NCBI GenBank assembly: GCA_022376515.1 | Contig: WTXI01000009.1 | Coordinates: forward strand, 682,001-746,000 | Reading direction: 5' to 3' | DNA length: 64,000 nt | Origin: Lactifluus volemus | Lineage: Eukaryota > Basidiomycota > Agaricomycetes > Russulales > Russulaceae | Part shown: piece by piece, positions 44,145 to 55,971 of the stretch | How positions within the stretch are numbered: the stretch's first letter is position 1 | How the letters are laid out: each line of letters opens with the position of its first letter | Made by a program: the position numbers and the translations under genes | Notes under the pieces: generated by a model | What the model was told of the DNA's origin: nothing | Database searches by the model: none | What the model saw: the letters and a program-made list of their open reading frames with translations, nothing else

Positions 44145-44942
44145 AGAGTCCTTCTCGTCGTTTGAAGCCGTCTCTGAAAGCAAGGAAATAAACAAGAATG
44201 GAGAGAATGAGACAGATGACGGGTGTCAAATGGGGGACATGCGTCTTTGAACAATGCTACATGGAAGCCACGGTGAAGGGAAGAGAGAACTGAAGAGAGG
44301 CAGTGATTGGATCCGAGTCGCTCCTTGATGGCAGCAGCGCCCCGTTCCCTTTTGCATCAGATATTATTGGCAAATGCCAGACACAGTACACGGAAGGATA
44401 AGGTAGAAAGAATCTATTGTGGGGGATGGATGAGACTCGGGCCAGACGAGGCAACTTCAAGTTTGCGACAGCTCGTGATCTTACATAATCGACTGCATGA
44501 AATTAGGTAGTTCAAGTTCGCACAATGCGGCATTAAAGAGGTCGAAGGAGGGTCGCCGTCGTCCCACTGCCTGGAGTCCCTTCAACCACATTTCGCACTC
44601 GACGTCGAGCAGAAGCCAAACAGGAGAGAAACAGGTGTTGCTCTATTAAGTCGTTCGATAGTGAGGGAAGTATATGCGAAATGCATCTCGACGCCACAAG
44701 GGACATTGTCCATGCTAAGATCGAGCTTCGAACACATTACACACCAGATGCCACCCTAGGAACACAATTTTGTTTGCCACGCAACGGGAATTTTCGCCAT
44801 TGACCACCAAGGGTGCCTCGCTTCGGGATGCGCCTCGCGCCTCAAGAAACAGCCGTCCACCGCGGGCTTCAAGTTATGAGAAGCGAAGCCCTCCCATTGT
44901 ACACCTAAACGACCATCAGAGCCTAGCCGACTCGATGTATTC
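44145..44942. other. intergenic, 3' side of the Ies2 gene
   Basis: No supported gene. Short minus-strand frames overlap the Ies2 3' end only. Confidence 0.4.
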
Positions 44943-46270
44943 TCATGCCGTGATTGGTGGTAGCTGCTTCTCCAAAAGATGTAGATGGTCCATTCCACAT
45001 GCTCCGTGTTCCTGGTCGCGAACGAGTCTATACTTCCTCTTCGCGGTACACCCGTGAACGTCACAGATGGTCGGAGCCCGCGACTTTGGCTGCTGCTCCG
45101 GTGCGTCCATTTCAACGTCTTCCTCCGCGTCAAGTGTAGGCGTTGGTAATAAGGATGCGGGCACAGAAAACGACAAAAGCATCTTGTCCCCGGGAGGCAT
45201 GTCAGGAGCGGGTCGCAGTGTTGAAATCCACCGGTAGCAGGTTGGGACGATCTCAGCCACCGGTGCTACAACAACTTCGGCAGTTTCTTCTTCTTCTGCC
45301 TCGCCCTCGGCCGGTGTCCCATTGCCACCCGTGTGGGTAGCAGGTGTACGATCTTCTGCACTGGCGAGAGGGTTCCGTCTGTTCCGTGTGCCAGACTTTT
45401 TCTTGAGAAGACGGTTGATAGTCTCTGCCTGTAGATGGGATAAGCGTCAGACCGATGAGAGGAGATGAGAAAAACGCGAAATGAATCCATACTTTTTCAT
45501 CTTCTAGCTTTTTCTCGGAGAGGTGCTTGCGTTTACGCGCTGTCTCTTCGCGTCTGAGTGCGATCTCGGCCTCATTTAGCTGTTTTTTCTTGCGTGATGT
45601 TTCATCTATACCAACGACTGGTTAGCAATGACCTCCTACGAGTATCCCATGCAGCGAACGAATCACCCAGTGAAACGTGAGATGATCCAACCACACTCGC
45701 AAGGACCGCTTGACGGGTGGTCAAAGGTCGTTTGGCGTCACCCCGAGGCTGATCGTCATCGTCGTCCTCAGACTCGACGTCGCTGTCGAGATCTTTGTCC
45801 TTGTGAACAGCACGGCGTACCCGAGCAGGCTTTTGTGTTGGAAGCTTGAGCGTGATTTTGAGTCGCGACGAACGGGACGGTGTAGATGGTGGTGGCGGGG
45901 GTGACACTGACGGCGAAGAGAGTTCATCCAAATCCGACTGTCACAAAAGAAACGAAAGTGAGAAACAACGTCGAGCACAGACAGATGGGCTAAGCACCTC
46001 CTGCACTGCGTCACCGTCGCCGTCGTCGGCGGGTTCATCTTCCTCTCCATCCTCTTCAGGTTCATCCGCTTCTTCACCTTCTTCCTCACCTTCCTCACCT
46101 TCCTCGCCTTCATCTCCATCCTCGTCTTCCTCTTCTTCTCCCTCAACTTCCTCTTCCTCTTCTTCCGGCTCTATTTCTGGCTCTTCCTCAGCATCGGGCG
46201 CAATGGAAAGCGCTTCAGATTCGCTCTCTGGGTCAGCTGAGACGTCGGAATGTATGATGTTCCTGGGCAT
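44943..46270 (-). CDS. IES2: INO80 chromatin-remodelling complex subunit Ies2-like
   Basis: Predicted 380 aa. Exons: 45998-46270, 45667-45937, 45493-45605, 44943-45428 (minus strand). A long acidic Glu/Asp tract occupies about residues 30-90. A Ser/Pro region and RQAVLASVVGSSHVSLDE follow, then the PAPA-1 segment QLNEAEIALRREETARKRK, KKLEDEKAETINRLLKK. Near the C terminus is a Cys/His cluster (CDVHGCTAKRKYRL...HGACGMDH), as in HIT-type zinc fingers of INO80B/Ies2. The protein is expected in the nucleus, where it stimulates the INO80 ATPase. The ATG at 46270 is the first in frame. Divergent from the Myb gene with 214 bp between starts. Confidence 0.82.
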
Positions 46271-46484
46271 CAGATAAGATGGGGTCCGTATGTCGTCAAC
46301 GGATAATTGTTCAACGAGCCGTGAGGCTGAGACCAATTGTATAACATGGCTTACTAAGCAACGGTGATCCAAGTCTAGCACTAAAATCCAAGGACAAACA
46401 TATTGTTTTCGATGAATTCGATCTCTTATTGTTATGTCCGTCTTTATATCTATCTCCTAAAATCTGTTGCATAGTAACCAACTC
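46271..46484. promoter_or_regulatory. shared divergent promoter region
   Basis: 214 bp between the predicted starts of the Ies2-like gene (minus) and the Myb-like gene (plus). It must hold both promoters if both starts are right. Confidence 0.5.
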
Positions 46485-47994
46485 ATGGATTTCTCCAGAT
46501 CTTTTCCGACTGTCTGTGATGGTGCGAACGTGGATCGCAATAGGACTGTAGGTCTTGTTGACCCGGGCTCCTCTGTCAGAGCAAATAATCTTCTGCGTGA
46601 TGAATTTAGGGATCCTGTGCGCACGCGCAAACGGTGACTTGTTGGAACGAGGAACATGCAACGCTCCTAGCAACCAAGTGGTATGACCACAAGAAACTTG
46701 CTGAACTTGGTGAAATGGAAGGTGTGTTCCAGTTCTTGACGACCAGACCTGACATCTTCGTAAATTTACTCTTTTCCAGGCCTTGTCTATAAAAAAGGCC
46801 AATTCTCAGCCACCGAAGAACAGAGTATGAAAGACGCTATCGAGCGATACCGTGTTGTGAGACTTCCGTAGTGTCTTTGACTAGCGCATCGCTAGACTAT
46901 GGCACCTTCCAGGAGCACGCGCTTACGGAAGACGACATACACAAACTGATATTTACCAAGCAGAAAGGAGGCACGTTTTGGCGGGATGTAGGTGAGTGAA
47001 GTGGCTGGCTGTCTTTGCATTAATTCAAGCATATGTCTTGGCAGCACGTTCGGTTCCTATGCGACCCATCAAGAATGTCTTCATTCACGTCCGTCGAGTT
47101 TGGGAACCCGTGGCTAAACAAGGGCCCTGGTCAGTCCATGAGGACGAAGACTTGGAGAAGTGAGTAGAAAGATGGATGGTTAATGGTCCGTCATTGAAAT
47201 GAACTTTGTGCCAGGGCTGTCCGAGAACTCGGCCACACGTGGGATGCGATATCCAAGAGGCTTGGGCGATCCGCCGGTAATTGCCGTGACCGCTACCGAA
47301 ACCACCTGGTCCATCGCACCGAACGAAAAAGAGGTAACGTTTTGTCCCTTGATACCAGTGTGAAACTGTCTGTAGTGATATGTGCATACCCAAAGGCGCT
47401 TGGTCGTCCCAAGAAGTTCAACAGCTGACTGCGATTGTAAGATCGATGATTTCCGAGGAAGGAGGCATCGGGTCTGGGGTATCCTGGGCAAAGGTCGCGG
47501 CGCAGATGGGACATCAACGGAACGGCCAGCAGTGTCGCAACAAATGGTGCAGAGCGCTTCCATTCATGGAGTTGACACGTTAACTTTGAACCCTCATGCC
47601 TTTCAGGGTCCAATCGTTGCATGGCCGCGACGAGCATTCTCGCTCAGACTGGAACACAACGGACACATTTATCTTTATGCACAAGTAAGCGTTTTTATTT
47701 GCACGTCCAGAAAAACGGGGACTCACTTGCCAAACGTAAATGTCAGAGTCACTTCTCTCTCTGTTCTTGACGAGACCGAGATAACTTGGAGCAAGTTCCC
47801 TGACCCGGGCTGGAACCGGTGGTCCGCATATCAACTGCAACGCAAATGGCGCTCACTGAAGCGCTCAATTCCTGGACACGAAAACATGACACCCCAGGGT
47901 GAGTGACCTCGACCGGGCTAAATTCTCTCCATCTGAGACCAGTCATGCAGAAATTGCCCACACCGTGCTCCAGCAGGCTATTATTCCTGCCTAG
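46485..47994 (+). CDS. Myb/SANT DNA-binding protein (Reb1/DMTF1-like)
   Basis: Predicted 324 aa. Exons: 46485-46596, 46671-46721, 46780-46853, 46913-46991, 47045-47159, 47215-47333, 47396-47546, 47607-47684, 47747-47898, 47951-47994. It contains YKKGQFSATEEQ, then GTFWRDVA..VPMRPIKNVFIHVRRVW and the Myb repeats GPWSVHEDEDLEKAVRELG..W..I and GAWSSQEVQQL...SWAKVAAQMG.R...QCRNKW, then ETEITWSKFPDPGW. This is the layout of Reb1-type and TTF1/DMTF1-type factors that bind rDNA terminator or promoter sites; a specific role is not shown. The first intron (46597-46670) is least certain: the open frame runs on past its donor, and a better-looking donor at 46634 would break the frame. Confidence 0.72.
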
Positions 47995-48713
47995 CTATAG
48001 GATTAATTCTATGATACATGTCATCCTCTACTTATTTATCATATGTTTGCGATGTAATCGGTAATTGCTAATCTGACCCTAGTCTCGTGCGCCTCGCAGG
48101 CCTGGCGCATCGCTCCATTTTACCTCATTTTCTCGTCACATAACTCACATTCTACGACCTGAGCCACCAAAACTCTGACGATCTCATACCGTACCTGTTC
48201 CGTATGTGAGCCGGAAAGAAAGTTCATACAGCACTTTATATCGGCCGACAACGCGTCACCACCGCGCAGATGTCGCAGGCCCGGGTGTCGTCATCAACAT
48301 CAGCGTTGACTTTGTTGGTACCCCTCCAACACACCGCTCAGTCGGCCAAACCGGAACAGCTGACAACTGGAAAGCGCCCGGAACCGGTAGTATAGCAACA
48401 TCGATCCGTGAAACTTATTATTAATAATAAGTAGTTGGTTTTTCCCTATAGAAGACGGCCCCGAAAAGTCATATAAATACCAAGGAAGAAACTTTAAGAG
48501 AATCCAAAAAGATACCCTTTTAGACGCATCAATATACTATACGAGAAGTTATCCGACTTACTTCTCTGGCCCGGCATGCCTAAGTATAGGAGTTGTAGCT
48601 ACTTAAGGAACTATGAAACGACAGAGTAACTCATGTAACACTACTACCCGAATGTCTGAGTCTCGATGTCGGCCGAAACGCAACATTCAAGGGCAGCCAC
48701 TACTCTCCATTTA
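47995..48713. other. intergenic, nothing recognised
   Basis: No supported gene; 3' regions of two convergent genes. Confidence 0.4.
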
Positions 48714-49119
48714 TTATAATTTAATAAGTCGATCAGCAAGGGTGGTGCCAGTGGTACCGGAGCAACAATTAATTTTTTGGAGGCAAGTAACGAGGTCATC
48801 GTTAGAGGTGCTGCAATTGTCCACGCAAGTATTGGCGCAATCACTTTGAGGATCGGAGCAATCACAGGGATTGACTCCTTGTCGGGTCGTAAACTTTGAA
48901 TTGTCGCGACTCGAGTTGGATGCGGAGGGTTTGTAGGCCTCGGCGCTCAAGCTCGTCTAGTCGAGCAGGTCAGACTGCTCAAGGCTGGATCCGCAACGAG
49001 CGTACCGTAATATCGTTCGTGTTCAGCCCGTGAGGCTCGTTGGCGTTGCCACTAGTAGTCGGCACAGCCGATGCAGCGAGCGGAACAAGAAGAACAGTCA
49101 AGAACTTAAAAAACAACAT
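48714..49119 (-). CDS. small secreted cysteine-rich protein
   Basis: Predicted 118 aa from two exons (49006-49119 and 48714-48956, minus strand). The N terminus MLFFKFLTVLLVPLAASA is a clear signal peptide with an AxA-type cleavage site. A Ser/Asn-rich linker follows, then a compact domain with eight Cys spaced C-x-C-x6-C-x3-C-x3-C-x10-C-x5-CC. Eight cysteines suggest four disulfides and an extracellular, effector-like or defence-related protein. The spacing is not the C-CC-C-C-CC-C hydrophobin pattern. No named family recognised. The intron has a good GTACGC donor and a TAG acceptor and keeps phase. Confidence 0.72.
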
Positions 49120-49922
49120 TGTAGTCAAAGGGTGCAGTGTAGTAAGGTGATAGATGTTCGTGGGAGGGCAAGCCTGTCGCCGGGTGTGTCACTGTGTGTG
49201 TTTGAAGGAAAATGTTCGAGCGACCTGGCTGGTACGAGAAATATCATAGGAGTTAGAACGACGACGGTGATGACGACGACGATAGAAGGTGTACACACCT
49301 AGAACACAGAAGGGAGTGAATGGAAAAAAAAACTTGAAAGGCTCGAAAGATGAGGGAGGTCATTGGAATCGAGGCGGCTTTTATACTATTGAAAGATTAC
49401 CCGTAAGTTCAGTTAGTGCACCAGCATGTCTGGCCTTGTCAGAGGCGCCACCAGTAGATCACAGACACTGCCAGCCTGAGTGCCCCTCTGCTCATTTGAT
49501 TGGTATTATGTATTCGGAAGTAGGGGATGGCATCTTGAAGTTGACATCACTGGTTCAGGCAGTCAATGATAGTTCAAAATTCAAAACTAGCCGTGACTGG
49601 ACTGGGCGTACAGTACAAGGTCACGGTCGCACGGAAATGTGAACGATAGCTGAGAAACGGTTATCATCATCGATGCATCATCAATCAATCATCTCCATGT
49701 AATCGAAGCTGTGTCTTTCTTAGCTAGAGCTTTATCTTTAGGTATAAAATTATTTGCTAACATTATATGATATGCGGTATAATGCGCGAATCAGCTTGAG
49801 GCGATCAACTTTAGATGATACGCTCTCTCGAAGGTGAACAGACCGCAAACGTAATTGTAGTATTTTACCATGCATACATAACATTGAAAAAACCAAAAAA
49901 AAAAAAGGCTATAAACAATGTG
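49120..49922. other. intergenic, promoter side of the secreted protein gene
   Basis: No supported gene. Contains a 12-A tract near 49900. Confidence 0.4.
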
Positions 49923-51541
49923 TCAAGGCCAAAAGGATAAAACCATTATACGCAATCGGGGCCCAAGGAGCAGAAAAGGTGTGTTGGAAAAAAACTGCCG
50001 GACTCGGAGGGGAGCGTGAGGGAGAAGAACCACCTCGGATGCGCACGGGACTCGATCCGCGTCGATGTGGAACAGCCCATCATCATCGCCCCCGGCCAGT
50101 TCTGTATCTGTATCCACCCACGGGTCAGCAGCAGTACCTCCATTTTCACCATCTTGTGCCTCTCCCCATCTCCGAGTCCGCATTTGAACGTTTGAACTAG
50201 AGTAGTCCTTCTGATACCAGACATCAGATCATCGTCACTCACAGAGCCCTTCTCAAACACCCTAGCTGGCGCAGCAGGGGCGCTCAATGGAACATAATTT
50301 GCTACGGGAAAAGCAGGAGAAATGGCGAACACGTCGTCCCTCTGCGCCGCCGCTGCCGCGTTGGCGGCGGCGGCGGTGGTGCGCCCGGCACACTTTATGT
50401 AAATGCGCACTGCGCCCACCTCCTTGCTGGGCGCGGTACAGGTCCATTGAGCGACGTCTCATGATGTGAGCTCGAGCGCTGCACTGGCAAGTTGGGAGTT
50501 GGCGACAGGGGCGCATGGCGCGCATGCGGGGTAGCGAGCGCGGCCCACGATGATGGTACGAGTGATGGTGATGACGTACCGGCGTGAGATAGGTCCGAGT
50601 CGTGGTTGTGGTCGTAGCTGGACCCGACACTGGCGGCGGATCCATCATGGGGCGATGAGAGGTCGGGACTGCGGGTGCGGTAGCCGGTACAGTTTTCGGC
50701 TCCCGCGCTCGCGCGTGCGCCTGTACGTGGGGCACAAGTGCCGTCGGGGTATTTGAAAACATTTGAGGTCGAGGGTGGGTCGTTGTTTGCGCGCCGCAGT
50801 CCGGAGGGAACCTAATCGCTGCTGAGCACTGCGTCGGCCCCATTCCCACATAGAGTCTGCCTTGCTGTTGACGCGTGGTGCATGAAATTCTGGCGATCCC
50901 CGCGTGACACTGAGGAATACAAGGACGGTAAGCAGGAGGCACAGCTGTGCTATTTCCAGGCGTTTCTCCAGAACGATCTTTGGAGAGGCTATCAACTCAC
51001 GGGATATTTAAACGAAACGGGCAGACCTCCCCAGCAAGATAGTTCACCTGTGAGATGAGAGCACGTTGTGCAATGTCCATTTCCAGGCGGTGCCTTTCAA
51101 AGCTACGATCGAACGTTTGTACCCCTGGGCCTGCGCGCGCCCCAGACCCTCGAGGCAGTCAATGTCTTCGTTAGGACGCCAGAGCATCTCTCGCATCAGA
51201 GTCGCATGGCGCTCGTCTGTTCTTTGACATAACGTGTGTAGAGTGTGGTATTTGCATAGAGCGCGCTGAGTGGGTTCATGATTGTCATAGATAGACTTAC
51301 TGGTATGTGCTGTGGCTAGCGATGGAGAGGGAAAGGAGCTGACTATAGTATGTGAGATGCTTGCATGACAGAAGCAGAGGAGTTTGTTGTGAGAAGTGAA
51401 TGAGAACTTTGAGAAGACGAGCGTGACGCAGATACGGTAGCTCCGGAGATGTTCACCCCGGGATGATATAAGTACAGATGATGGTGGGGAAGAAGACTCG
51501 ATGCTTGAAAACGTGTGAGATCGTACGATAGAATCATTCAT
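49923..51541 (-). CDS. hypothetical single-pass membrane protein, apparently frameshifted
   Basis: Minus-strand coding signal in several exons. A helical, charged N-terminal part (ALCKYHTLHTLCQRTDERH, MREMLWRPNEDIDCLEGLG) leads into a segment in another frame (SFERHRLEMDIAQRALISQ). After an intron starting GTGAAC come IVLEKRLEIAQ and one membrane helix, LCLLLTVLVFLSVTRGS. A long Ser/Pro/His-rich and then acidic tail (WVDTDTELAGGDDDGLFHID) follows. The frame changes near 51100-51115 without a usable intron, so a one-base or eight-base indel is likely. Start, 3' exons and stop are approximate. It resembles a conserved Agaricomycete orphan family (recalled, not searched); function unknown. Confidence 0.4.
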
Positions 51542-52543
51542 GTGCTAATCAGAACTTGAGGGTGGAAGAGAAGAGGTAGACGAGGTACTAGTAATGGTCG
51601 AAGAATCAGGACTAGTTAGCGCCAGCTGAGCATGCGACGAGGGTACTGTACTCGGCACTTTTCTACCTCGCGCGCTCGACGAGAGAGGAAAGTGAACCCG
51701 GAACACCCACCTGGGCCGTAACCAAGCAGGAACTGCTCGTGATGAACGATTATCCGGCGACCACCCCGGGGCCCGATGATCCTTCTCCCTCCAACCTAGA
51801 CACCGAACCAGACTGGAGAACCGGATCGACCACTGCCCCAAAACGTCTACTACAGTTGTAGTAGTAACTGTAGTAATATGATGGGGGGGGGACTTTCTTT
51901 CATTGCAGCATCGGCCGCCGCGTTTCTGCGGCGGTGATATGCGGACTACTCTTTGATAAACAACTAAAAACCCAGGGCGTATGATAATGAATCACTGCAT
52001 GAATCAGAGACGGCGGAAGGCACCGCGCCATCAACGTTGCGGGTGGGCGCTAATCACTAAGGAGAAGTGTAAAGCGTGGGCGCTGTTTGACCGGGGATTG
52101 ACGCCACCCTACTAGTATGGGCGGTACACAGCCGGCCGTCAGTACGCGTCAGTTCTGGATGTGATAGGCTAATAGCCTTGTTTCACTCGCAAGTTGATGT
52201 ACTATTGCCCATCAGAAGAACAAAATCGAGTCAAACTTGTTTCCCAAACAGGATCAAAAAAATGGCGATTCTGATTTTGTTAGTGGTTGATGTGAACGAA
52301 TATGCATGATCATGTATATAGTTTACAAGGGGGGAAATACGTTAAACCATGAACCCCGGGTATGAATGACACGATGGACTACAAAGGAATAAGAGTGACC
52401 CGCGTAGAATAGGACCCAGATGAATACATGAGAGGATGGACGTGAAGGTGGTACATTTTAGAGTCCTACAATGTTGTGCCACCTGTCCAGGCGGCGAGCG
52501 ACGCTCTGCGCTCTGTGCTTTGCCTGTGGCGGGGGGTATATCG
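51542..52543. other. intergenic, nothing recognised
   Basis: No supported gene. Possible 3' region of the following minus-strand membrane protein gene. Confidence 0.4.
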
Positions 52544-54772
52544 TTAATAATGAACAACATTTGAACCACTGGAGACAGTGATGGATGATAAAATTTTGAT
52601 ACGAGTGATGGCGCCTGCATAACGAGACTCGCCGGCTTCGTTTTGGTCGTTGCCCACCCTATCATTTGCATCATCACCACCGTGGTCGGCCGCGGAGATC
52701 TATATCCGACCGACGATGTACACAATCAGCACTTGATGTCGACTGGTGCCAGGACACTGTGCGCGTCTGGTGTGAGATGTACGTACCTATCGGGGAACGG
52801 AGGCTCTGTCTAAATAGCGAGACTTTTGTAGCCGGGTTGTTGAACCTATCCACATTTTCCGAAAGGGACTTGGCCGTTGGGGGTGGGGTTCGACTATTTA
52901 ACGAGGATCGGTAACGGTTCGGCGAGAGAGGGAAGCTATCCGGGAGTGGTAGCGGTGTCAGTGAAGACGGGCGTTGTGGCAGAGCAGGCTCGATGTCCAT
53001 CTGTGACTGGGGAAGAGACGAAGGCACGGGATAAAGAGAAGAAGGTCGGGCGTCCTTGCTATCCGTCGCTGTGTCTGCAACGTCATATGTGCCACAAAGC
53101 TCTTGCTCATGTGAGACCAACGCGAGGTGGCTTCGCGTGGTAAATATGCGGCTTCGAATGCCTACGTCGTGGGCAGCTATCTCGTTTTCTATGGAGCGAG
53201 GGAAGAAGATCTGGGCGATACGTTAAAGGAAGTAAAACCAGGGGAAAAGGAGAGACGTGCCACAAGGGTCATGGCAGACGATAGAATAATCCCAAATCCA
53301 GCAAGAATCGAAAGGAACTCTGTAATTTGGTCGTTAACGCCAGACTTTTACATTTAGGACATAAATCAAGTACCCGATCCAAAACTATGGAAAAGGATAA
53401 AGACAATTAGCATGATAGGGATGCCATTTACTGGGGGCTACGCACATGGACTCATTTACGTGATGGTGAGGTCGGAGGCCGTCTACTGCCAAGATGAAAA
53501 TGGGTATCGCGAAACAAAGGCGAAGCATGGTGCGGATTGTCTGGGGCAACGGTTGACGTTGAGAGATACAGATCCATGATAGGCAAAGCAGGTTACATAC
53601 GTTGAGTTCGTGGAATTTGGTGAGGCGAATGATTGTATTCATGTCAACGCCTTCCTTTCTCTGAAATTCGCTCAGCTATGCAAGAAACGAGTCATAGTGC
53701 TTGGCCTCACCAATCCATCTAGGAAGGGTTGAAAGTAATACCTAGGGAAATCGTGGGTAACAACGTTAGGATCAAAACGTGAAACGCTTACAGCACGGGA
53801 AGGAACCACAAGGTCAAGCAAAGACTTCCCAGGCTACCTGCCAGGAACGTATACACCTCGCACTTTGACAGGTGAAATGTTAAATCACTGGTGTTTACTA
53901 TGGCAAGAGTCGCACCTTGAGAGGATCCGATCGGGTGAGAATAGTCACCAACGGCATATAAAGGACCGCGATGCTCGAGCCCACAATCCACGTTCTGAAG
54001 TAAAGGCTGCCGAACCAATCCTTCTGCGTCGGCCCGAGGTTGACGACGAATAGCCAGAAGCAGAGTTCTGCGTGCCCGGTCCGATCAACGATATATCCCA
54101 AGTCCGCGGAAATGGCGCCCTTACCTTCGAGGTGGGTGACCCTTGATCGGAAACGCCGCAAAATGTTGAATAAACGACCGGAGAACGAATGTATGGAAGA
54201 GGGACCCACATTTCAAGCCCCCATGCGCATGCGACGCAAAAATACAAGGGTATGATAGCATTTCTGTGGGCAGATGTCCACAGTTCATATGGATTAGGAA
54301 TGACTGTGACGGGTGAGCGAGAGAGGAGAATTGAAGACCATAGTAGGCGCACTTCCGAATCCAGGCAACTCGATAAAACCCTCGGAATATTTGATGACGC
54401 TGAAGCCCACAGCGTATGTTATTAACAAGGGCACGCTCAGCAAGTACGCGTACTAGAATGCTGATTAGACAAGGGCCATGTCTGTTAGAGGACCATGTGT
54501 CACGAACGGTCATCACACGCTTGAAGGTTCCTTGTGAGCCCTGGTTCCACCTGATAGGACGCTCAAACCATGCGCGGAAGCGAAGGCAGAGGATGGATAC
54601 TACGTACCGCAGACATCTGAAGCGGTCGAAACACCATAGATGATAGACAAGAAAAATCCCAAGCTGCGAGGCCAAAGGAATCATGAGACTTGATCCAGAA
54701 TCAAGTATTAAGACTCACCAGGATTGATAGGATGGACCAGACGATATAAGTCGCGGGAGTGAAGTGGCACAT
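52544..54772 (-). CDS. multi-pass membrane protein of an uncharacterised Agaricomycete family
   Basis: A many-exon minus-strand gene starting at 54772 (exon 1 54719-54772, MCHFTPATYIVWSILSIL). Further exons give LGIFLVYHLWCFDRFRCLR, RWNQGSQGTFKR, then YAYLLSVPLLITYAVGFSVI, ELCFWLFVVNLGPTQKDWFG with FRTWIVGSSIAVLYMPLVTI, FLAGSLGSLCLTLWFLPVL, MLRLCFAIPIFILAVDGL and FLSILAGFGIILSSAMTLV. Those hydrophobic stretches suggest seven or so membrane helices with short loops. A cytoplasmic Ser/Pro-rich tail beginning FFPRSIENEI continues to about 52787 and perhaps to a stop at 52544-52546. The order matches a mushroom membrane protein family of unknown function (recalled). It is not a convincing pheromone receptor: I saw no STE3 signature. 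Confidence 0.62.
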
Positions 54773-55321
54773 GGTCGCAAAATGTCTGCGGTCACGGGTT
54801 GGAGTGGAGAGAATGGAGGGGGGGAGGGGTGGTGTGGAGGAGATGGAAGAATTATATATCATGTTTATCAACGGTTAAAATGTCCGTTTGACTTTTTTCA
54901 TCTCAATTATTGGAAGCACATGGTCCTTTGGGGGTTCTCGTAGACGCCGATAAGGAAAGGGGACTGACCGCAAAAAAAATAAAATAAAGATTTTTCCCTC
55001 TTAGATGAGATAGATCGGCAGGCGATGACCCCAGTTCAATACTGACGGACTCACACGGTTCGCACTGCCGCCCAAAACGTTCCTGATAGACGATGGCATG
55101 ATATCCAGATGCCATTCAACGCGCTGGTGGCGAAGCTCTAGATGATACTCGACGTGAGACCTTGTTTTCAACAGCTGCCGGCAGAACCGTCCACCGAGAC
55201 CCAAAAAAGGTTAGGCGAATTCGGAATTTCGGGCGCCGAAGAAGAAAAGTTTCCGCCGGTAGGACCGGAATATGTTCTCACACTGGCACACACACCGCAG
55301 AGATTCATTCCAGTCACTGGT

Positions 55322-55971
55322 ATGAATCACCCAACACCATCTCTTGATGATACGGAAGACCTTCTCCTTTCATGTCGCTACGGAGACATAGACGATTTCA
55401 GGTCGTTCCTTGAACGTTTCGGGACGGCTCCAATCAGCCACGCTCGTGATGAGAACGAAAACACGGTTTTACATATGGCGGCAGCTAACGGCCACGTCGG
55501 TCAGTTCGTTCTGACATATGACAGTTTTGACTGATCCTCGGAAGACGACCGTCCACAGAATTGCTTGACTTGCTTCTCCCTATCGTGCCATCCTCATTAC
55601 TCTCAGCACAGAATCGGGCTGGTTCAACTGCGCTTCACTGGGCGGCGGTAAATTCCCAGCTCGCCGCCGCTCACGCTCTCGTAAAATTTCCAGGTGGGCC
55701 AGGAATAGACTTGATTGATATCAAGAACGCCGCGGGTCGCACTTCGCTTGGCGAAGCGGAAATTGCGGGATGGGATGAAGGTGCAAAGTGGATGGTTCAG
55801 GTGATGCGGTTGGATAACTCGACCGGTGCTGAGAATGACACCCCACCGAGTGGAGAACAAGTCCAGGATGGGGATGGGGATTCCGTCGATTCCGACGAGA
55901 TTGTGGGCGTGCCTCCTGCCTCAGTTGATAAATCCGAGGGAGAGGGGGACTCTGAATCTCCTCCATCGTGA
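55322..55971 (+). CDS. YAR1: ankyrin-repeat protein, Yar1-like
   Basis: Predicted 196 aa from two exons (55322-55499 and 55559-55971). Ankyrin repeats are visible as EDLLLSCRYGDIDDFRSFL, ENTVLHMAAANGHVELLDLL and GSTALHWAAVNSQLAAAHAL, followed by DIKNAAGRTSLGEAE and a highly acidic tail. Two and a half repeats plus an acidic tail at about 200 residues is the layout of yeast Yar1, the dedicated chaperone that carries ribosomal protein uS3 to pre-40S particles. The frame is open upstream to another ATG at 55142, which would add 60 residues; I prefer 55322 because the Yar1-like region starts there. Confidence 0.78.

Noticed and set aside
48714..48956. Hydrophobin candidate
   Set aside because: Eight cysteines are present but the spacing C-x-C-x6-C-x3-C-x3-C-x10-C-x5-CC does not fit the hydrophobin C-CC-C-C-CC-C pattern.
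52544..54772. STE3-type pheromone receptor at a B mating locus
   Set aside because: It is multi-pass, but no STE3 signature was seen and no CaaX pheromone precursor was found nearby. The motifs fit another mushroom membrane family.
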